A DNA stretch of 64,000 nt from Argentina anserina. Its lineage: Eukaryota > Streptophyta > Magnoliopsida > Rosales > Rosaceae. The notes below the pieces were generated by a model. The model had not been told where the DNA came from. It saw only the letters and a program-made list of their open reading frames with translations, and did no database searches. Numbering within the stretch: the first letter of the stretch is position 1; each line of letters opens with the position of its first letter. The stretch covers positions 13,764,001-13,828,000 of the forward strand of contig NC_065873.1 of the NCBI RefSeq assembly GCF_933775445.1, in the 5' to 3' direction. Made by a program: the position numbers and the translations under genes. Positions 58,683 to 64,000 of the stretch are shown here, in pieces.

Positions 58683-60292
58683 AGGTTTGGAGGACTAAAA
58701 TAAGACCTACACGTGAGACGAATTTTAGAAAGAGACGGTAAATTTTTAAACCCAAATATTGTTCCCACACGCACACACAGATGACGTTAGGATGTAACAA
58801 TAAGGCGCTCGGAGAGTGGGCCTTTAACAGACGTTACCCTTAATTTGTTTTTGACTTGTCTTTGAAACATTAGCACCGCTACCATGCACGTATTGATCAT
58901 GCATCTTCCTCATTTATCTTGTACTCCCATATTTGATTAAGCACCACCAAACTTGATAAGAATTTTCTATGGCGGCACCTCTTTTGAACAAGCACCATAC
59001 TAACCACTTGATTTAATCATATTTATATCTTAATTTTACCATGTCTACAACCAAACTCCACCACGTACACTTTGGACAGAAGGCATGATTATCTATGCAT
59101 CAAACCAAATCTTCTTGTTTTGCTTCCTCATGTCGGCACCTCTTCACAGCTTTTAGTTTTCGATTTGTCATCTTTAAGCTTTCAATTTGTATGAAGCCAC
59201 CGTTTATTTTTTAACTTCATTCATTGTGTCATGCGAATTGATGCGTCTAGAGAAATAAAGACATGGTTTCAGTGAATGTTTGGCTTTGTAAAGACGGAGT
59301 TTCAGTATGGTCATCTGAGATGCACTCAGACATGTCATCGGGACGCTGCCCGGAATTGCATCATTGTGAGGCTTGTGCACACATAGAAGATGGAGAGTGC
59401 CAACCTTTGTAGCTTTGTTTCTCTGCTTCTGCGTGGTTCTCCTCCTTTTCTTTCTTCTCTGCTAGCGTTGCTCTCCTCTGCGTCCTCCCTCTTTTTTTTT
59501 CTTCACGTAGAGCAGCTCCTTATATATAGTCATATATAGACTGCTTGGGTTGCTAAGACAACGTAGTGGTGAAGGAGTTGGACTCTTTCCTTCTTATCAT
59601 CAAGCTAAAGAGTTGGCGTTTAATTAAACTCCACCTATTATTTGGACGTGTACACATATACTTCTTTTTTTAAACTTCTTTATGTTTTTTTTTTTGAGAA
59701 ATAAACCTCTTCTTTATGTGAACAAGGCTAGAAGAGTGGAAGGAGTCCAGCATTAGGTGAATTCTGGCATGCCACCCCTAGAGGCAACGTGCCCATTTTT
59801 TTCTTTCGTCATGGTAAATTTTTTTTGGGTATCAACACAGAACCAGAACATATAAGAAGCAATTAGACTGATTAATTAAGGTAGGTGTTGGAGATACACC
59901 TCCATATATATATACACACGCACACTTCAAAATCGGAAAAGTGGATACCGACGAACGAAAGGAAACAGAAGCATCATGAAATTAATAATGAAGTTTATTC
60001 ATGTTTGATCCGATCAATTACAAGGACCAACAATGCATGCATGGTAAGAGCTTAAGGTGATGGCGCCATCTTCGATCTGAGACAACTAGCTAGTGAAAAA
60101 GAAGGATGGTTGCGTTTGGCAGGTTTATAAGCTCATTGGCTTATAAGTTGAGGAGGTTTGGTGTTTGATAAAGATACAAATCAGTGGCTTTTCTTAAAAG
60201 TTAGGGTCATTTTCCCTTGAAAATGAGAACCTACCCAAACCTCCTTTTGTTTATAAGCCCAAGTCAGAAAAATACGGGCTACTTATATATAC
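58683..60292. other. No gene recognised
   Basis: AT-rich intergenic DNA. At 60110-60290 a segment with GTTTGGCAGGTTTATAAGCTC and TTTATAAGCCCAAGTCAG resembles the end of a Harbinger-type MITE. No coding content. Confidence 0.45.
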
Positions 60293-60300
60293 ATTATATG

Positions 60301-60840
60301 TAGGGGTGGGCACGGGACGGGATGAGACGGGACGAGACTCATCCCACGTCCCGTTTCACTCTTTTAAATTGGGACGGGATGAGAGTTTTTAAGAATGCAT
60401 CACACTCGGGATTAATCCCGGTTGGGACGGGACGGGATCGGGACAGGACGGGACAAATCCCACCTTCCTATGATGTTTAAATAAAAACCTATATTTTTAC
60501 TTTTTCATTAACAAAATAACATTTAATAATTAAATTTTAACAAAAACAAATACATATTATATTCAAAATATTATAATTTACCATTATTATTTGAGTTAAT
60601 ATAATTTTGGAGTTATTAAGAACATAAATTAGTTTCATTTTGATACAAATATATAAGAATTTTTAAGTTTTCATTAAAGGTGGGACGAGACGGGACGAAG
60701 CGGGATATAAATTATTCGTCCCACGTCTCATCCCACTATTATAAAACGGGACGGGACGAACGTTTTTAGATCTCCATCCCGTCTCGTCCTTACGAATTTC
60801 GGAACGGAATCGAAATTTCCGTTTTTTATGTCCACCCCCA
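60301..60840. mobile_element. hAT-type MITE, 540 bp
   Basis: Starts TAGGGGTGGGCACGGGACGGG and ends TTTTTATGTCCACCCCCA, flanked by an exact 8-bp repeat ATTATATG (60293-60300 and 60841-60848). Subterminal clusters of GGGACGGGA and CGTCCCGTC occur on both sides, with an AT-rich non-coding centre. Confidence 0.92.
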
Positions 60841-61138
60841 ATTATATGTCCTCATGCACTCGCGTTTCGCGTACTCTTTTTATCTCATTTGTTGTCTAGC
60901 TAATCTTTGATATAGGCATGCAGAAAGAAGCAACATTTTGACACGATATATGCTCCCTCAAATCAAATATTTACTGTGGAGGTGTAATTATTGATCATGA
61001 ATAGTCTTGTACATACTATGCCCTCCATGCTGCAGCATTTTTTTTTGGGGCAAAAACTACACTATTATTTTTATTTTGAACAGCGGACAGTACTACATGA
61101 TTATTTACGCTGCATGCACGCAACCTTCTACAGAGGAT
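60841..61138. other. 3' flank of pathogen-related gene
   Basis: Short AT-rich 3' region of the minus-strand gene that follows. Nothing else seen. Confidence 0.5.
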
Positions 61139-61992
61139 TTATAGCACTGTGTTCGTGAGGATAGGGCACCTACTTATGACCGCATCATTTCCACCGTAGT
61201 TTTCAATTTTGGCACCCTTGGTCAGCCCTCCAATAAGTTCTGCAGGATCGTAATAGAATTCCACCTTTACAACTCTCATCTGCTCATCCACCTGAAACCC
61301 GAGTCGACCAAAAGTTAGAAACAAAGTATATATGTACCAATAAATATATTTGAAGATAAAAAAATTAAGAACTCACCGTGAATATTGCGATGCCAAAGAA
61401 TTGAACCAATTCTCCAGTAGGGGCATACCCTTTGAAAGGACCTTCCATGTACGACCAGTGCCTGAACTTGTAGGCTATCACCGGCGGACCGGAGTAGACT
61501 TCGAGGACCTCAATTGCAAAACCTCGAGGGAAAGTAGTAGTGAAGATCTTTTCAGACGATTCCGCTGTTTCCTCTGCTGCTTTGTAGATCTGAAACTCCT
61601 CAGGTAAGGAGCTTTGCAGATCCACATTATAAATTCCACCCATGTTCGCAATATCCTTAGTTGTTAGTGGTTCTTTCCCTGCAGATCGAGTATTTATGTC
61701 ATGAACGTACATATATGTTTCATGAAATAGTAATTAACGGGCGTTAATACATGTTTCATCACACACACACACACACACACACCATTCTGGACGAAAGTAA
61801 ACTTTTTTGGATCAATTGATTTGAAGTCTTCAGGGTTTGCTTTGTGGGCAATCTCCATTTCGTATGTCTTCAATAGGTTCTGAACCCTTTCTTCCCATGA
61901 CCCAGCTGGCCATATCTTCAAATAATAACACGCAAAAATCAGGAATTAGCTATATACTCTGATAATATTTTCATGTACGACTGTAGACGGTG

Positions 61993-62051
<59 letters not shown>

Positions 62052-62192
62052 CTTGGTTCTGCCTTCTTCAAAGAGCTTGTTAACAACATCGTAGTTAGGA
62101 GGGGCACCGGATCTCCATTTTGTGTTCTTCTCTCCATCTCCATACATGTAAGAACGATACTTATCTTGCTGATCGACACGAGAAGATTCCAT
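61139..62192 (-). CDS. Pathogen-related protein (SnoaL/NTF2-like fold family)
   Basis: Four exons on the minus strand, 62052-62192, 61783-61915, 61377-61678 and 61139-61291, join in frame to 242 residues. Conserved phrases are DKYRSYMYGDGEKNTKWRSG, APPNYDVVNKLFEEGRTK, WEERVQNLLKTYEMEIAHKA, TTTFPRGFAIEVLEVYSGPP, YKFRHWSYMEGPFKGYAPTG and MRVVKVEFYYDPAELIGGLT. This is the plant pathogen-related protein family (Arabidopsis At1g78780-like), cytosolic, induced by infection in some species and of unknown biochemical role. The start at 62192 (MESSRVDQQ) is preferred over an in-frame ATG at 62222 by comparison with the MASSER start of the paralogue. Intron 1 starts with gtcctctctct and runs straight into a (CT)n tract. 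Intron 2 starts with a (GT)n tract. No frame damage is seen. Confidence 0.92.
61762..61782. repeat. (CA)n forming the intron 2 donor
   Basis: The minus-strand intron begins gtgtgtgtgtgt. Donor and microsatellite are the same sequence, so a repeat-length change also changes donor choice. Confidence 0.95.
61996..62049. repeat. (GA)n in intron 1 of the pathogen-related gene
   Basis: About 27 GA units ending two bases from the donor of intron 1 (minus strand gtcc then CTCTCT). Confidence 0.95.
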
Positions 62193-62222
62193 ATTCCCAA
62201 GCGCCAAATTGGTTTGCTTCAA

Positions 62223-62751
62223 TTTTATGAATTTTCCTTGTAGAGTTGATGGCCTTTATATATAAGTGGATGGTGTGGATGCATGCATGTGTGACAATGC
62301 ATTTGACGTAATCGATCACATCATGATCACTGTTGAAAATTAAGATTTAACTAGTACACGTAAAATAAATGTACACGTTCCTGGTCTCATATGACTGTTC
62401 AAACCTTTAATCTTCTATATCCCACGTTTTGTTGCTGGAAAAAAAAGTTTGATATACTTGCATCGAAAACAGTTTGATACGATACTAAGTTGCCCGCGGC
62501 AACTGGGTAAAATGTGCAGGGCAGAATTGATCAAGTAGGATCTGAATCTAATTTCAAAGTACTAATTATATCGTTCATATGTGATGGAACACACCCTATA
62601 CATACATATCATATCGTTCAAGCGGGAAGGAGTATATTTCCATAATTCCAAAGTATGTGTTGGAATCACAAAAGCTAGTGCTACCGTATATCTAGGATGA
62701 AAAAAAAACTAAAAAAGAGAGAGAGCATGTCACATTATAATTGTAATAACC
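62223..62751 (-). other. Upstream region of pathogen-related gene
   Basis: Likely promoter: a TATA-like tttatatataa at about 62255 (minus strand ttatatataaagg) lies some 60 bp before the start codon. No W-box cluster or other element is strong enough to call. Confidence 0.4.
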
Positions 62752-64000
62752 CGAATTTTTTCGGAACTAATTATCGAGTATTTTCAATTTGATAAATTCG
62801 TGAAATTAATTCAAGACGACAATTAATTGGTGGTTCGCGACATTTCGAAACGAAAACGGAACGTTCTCGGAACGTTTAATTAGAAAAAACGTTACGTCTC
62901 CACAACATATATATCGACTTTTATTCCATCGCCCGTTTGTAAAAACTTCCTTCACGGAAGTTGTAGAGCTCGTCGATACGAATTCGTGGACGTGTCACGC
63001 ATTCAAATCGGATGTCGGACGTGAAAGTTATTAATGTCGGAAGATAGTTTCTGATTTTGGAAACAAGTATAAAAATGACTTTTTCTGATTAGGGTTTCCA
63101 TTTGTGGAAATCCCTCTCTCTCTCTCCTCTCTCTCCGCCTCCTTCTCTTCTCTCTCCCCGAGTTCGTTCCCTCTCTCTTTCCGAAAGATCCACACCGGCG
63201 ATCTGCACCTCCGACCGGACGTGTCACACACCGCTAGGCTCAAGACCACTGCACGGCCCACCTCAGCTACCCTGGAGCTCGCCGCGCCGTTCCTCGCCGC
63301 CATGAAGACACCCGAAGCTCGCGTGATCGCCTCCGCCTTTCGAGCAGCCCCTCCGCCGACATAAGCACTCGGTTCTCACCCCTCTCCACCCTCCGACACC
63401 GCAGGTGAGCGATTGCGACGCTACTCAAGCCGTGAAAAGCCCTCCTCGAAGGATCGAGCACAGCCGACGATCCATCCCTCTTCGACGAGGTTCCAACGGC
63501 TCCACCGTACGATCTAGGTAAGATTTGAGGTGATTGTTGTTGTGTGTGATTGAAGATTGTTGAATTTGGGTTGATTTTTGGTGGATATCGGAGGAAGAGG
63601 AGGAGGGTGGATCACCGCCGCCTTAGGCGGCGCGTGTGAGTGCGTGAGGCGGTGTGGAGGCGGCATTGGCCGTGTAGGAGTGGAGGGGGAAAAAGGAAGA
63701 GGAATGGGGCGGCGGTAGCGTGCTACGCGCCGGCATTAGGCTCGGCGCGTGGGCCCCACGCGCTGCCACAGTGAGTGGCGCGTGAGCGCCACGCGCGGTC
63801 GCTGGTGAGTGGCGCGTGTACCCTACGCGCCGCCACGTACGGCGGCGCGTGAACAGTGATTCGACACAGTAAATTTGTAAAATGTATTTTTACAACGGTG
63901 AATGTAAAAAGGTGATTTACGTACGCTAAATGTAAATTTATTTTACATACGGTAAATGTAAATGTAAATTACTTTCAGTAAATATAAAAATAAATTCGGA
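62752..64000. mobile_element. Second TGTAA-type element, cut by window end
   Basis: Starts TGTAATAACCCGAATTTTTTCGG, like 46231, and shares the block AAGTTGTAGAGCTCGTCGATACGAATTCGTGGACGTG (62958-62994) with 46426-46462. Then come a CT-rich leader (63113-63180) and open but unassigned frames (63031-63460). Next is a GC-rich zone of GGCGCGTG palindromes (63600-63855) and a run of GGTAAATGTAAA repeats (63880-63985). The right end and target duplication lie outside the window. Confidence 0.7.

Noticed and set aside
63031..63461. Several overlapping open frames on both strands
   Set aside because: All lie in GC-rich, CT-rich sequence of a transposon leader. Overlap on both strands and Arg/Ser bias come from composition; no family motif.

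Overview
This 64 kb window is plant nuclear DNA from a eudicot; Rosaceae (rose or strawberry type) is an inference from general resemblance and was not tested. Genes are intron-rich with GT..AG introns and encode plant-specific proteins. They sit in AT-rich DNA full of nested transposable elements. No bacterial, organellar or viral gene set is present, and I saw no tRNA, rRNA or CRISPR array.

Six protein-coding genes can be reconstructed exon by exon. They are an LRR receptor kinase (7-3416, +), a plastid-type thioredoxin-fold protein (5341-9161, -), a small SR-like basic protein resembling SCI1 (20413-22281, -), eIF6 (22922-24782, +), a membrane-anchored DUF218-like protein (41057-45419, +) and a pathogen-related protein (61139-62192, -). 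SCI1-like and eIF6 are divergent and share a short promoter with site II (TGGGCC/T) and telo-box-like motifs. Broken gene copies are a fructokinase fragment (25788-26239), a second pathogen-related gene (45894-52413) split by a 5.5 kb insertion, and a ribosomal protein S14 fragment carried inside a hAT-type transposon (53756-54007).

The rest is mobile DNA in layers. Two copies of one Copia family lie in opposite orientations (10352-16337, + and 34423-40652, -). Both have a long non-coding spacer between gag and pol that holds a two-tier hairpin over an AATAAA signal. A 1.7 kb solo-LTR-like insertion is nested in the second copy, and another solo LTR lies in intron 1 of the DUF218-like gene. 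The pathogen-related pseudogene holds a TGTAA...TTACA element with a GAAGG target duplication. That element holds a broken PIF/Harbinger transposon, which holds eight copies of a 145-bp palindromic repeat. Several MITE-like elements and two hAT-type elements with 8-bp target duplications (one perfect, one 7/8) complete the picture.

All calls come from reading the sequence. Family names rest on recognised motifs, and no database search was run.
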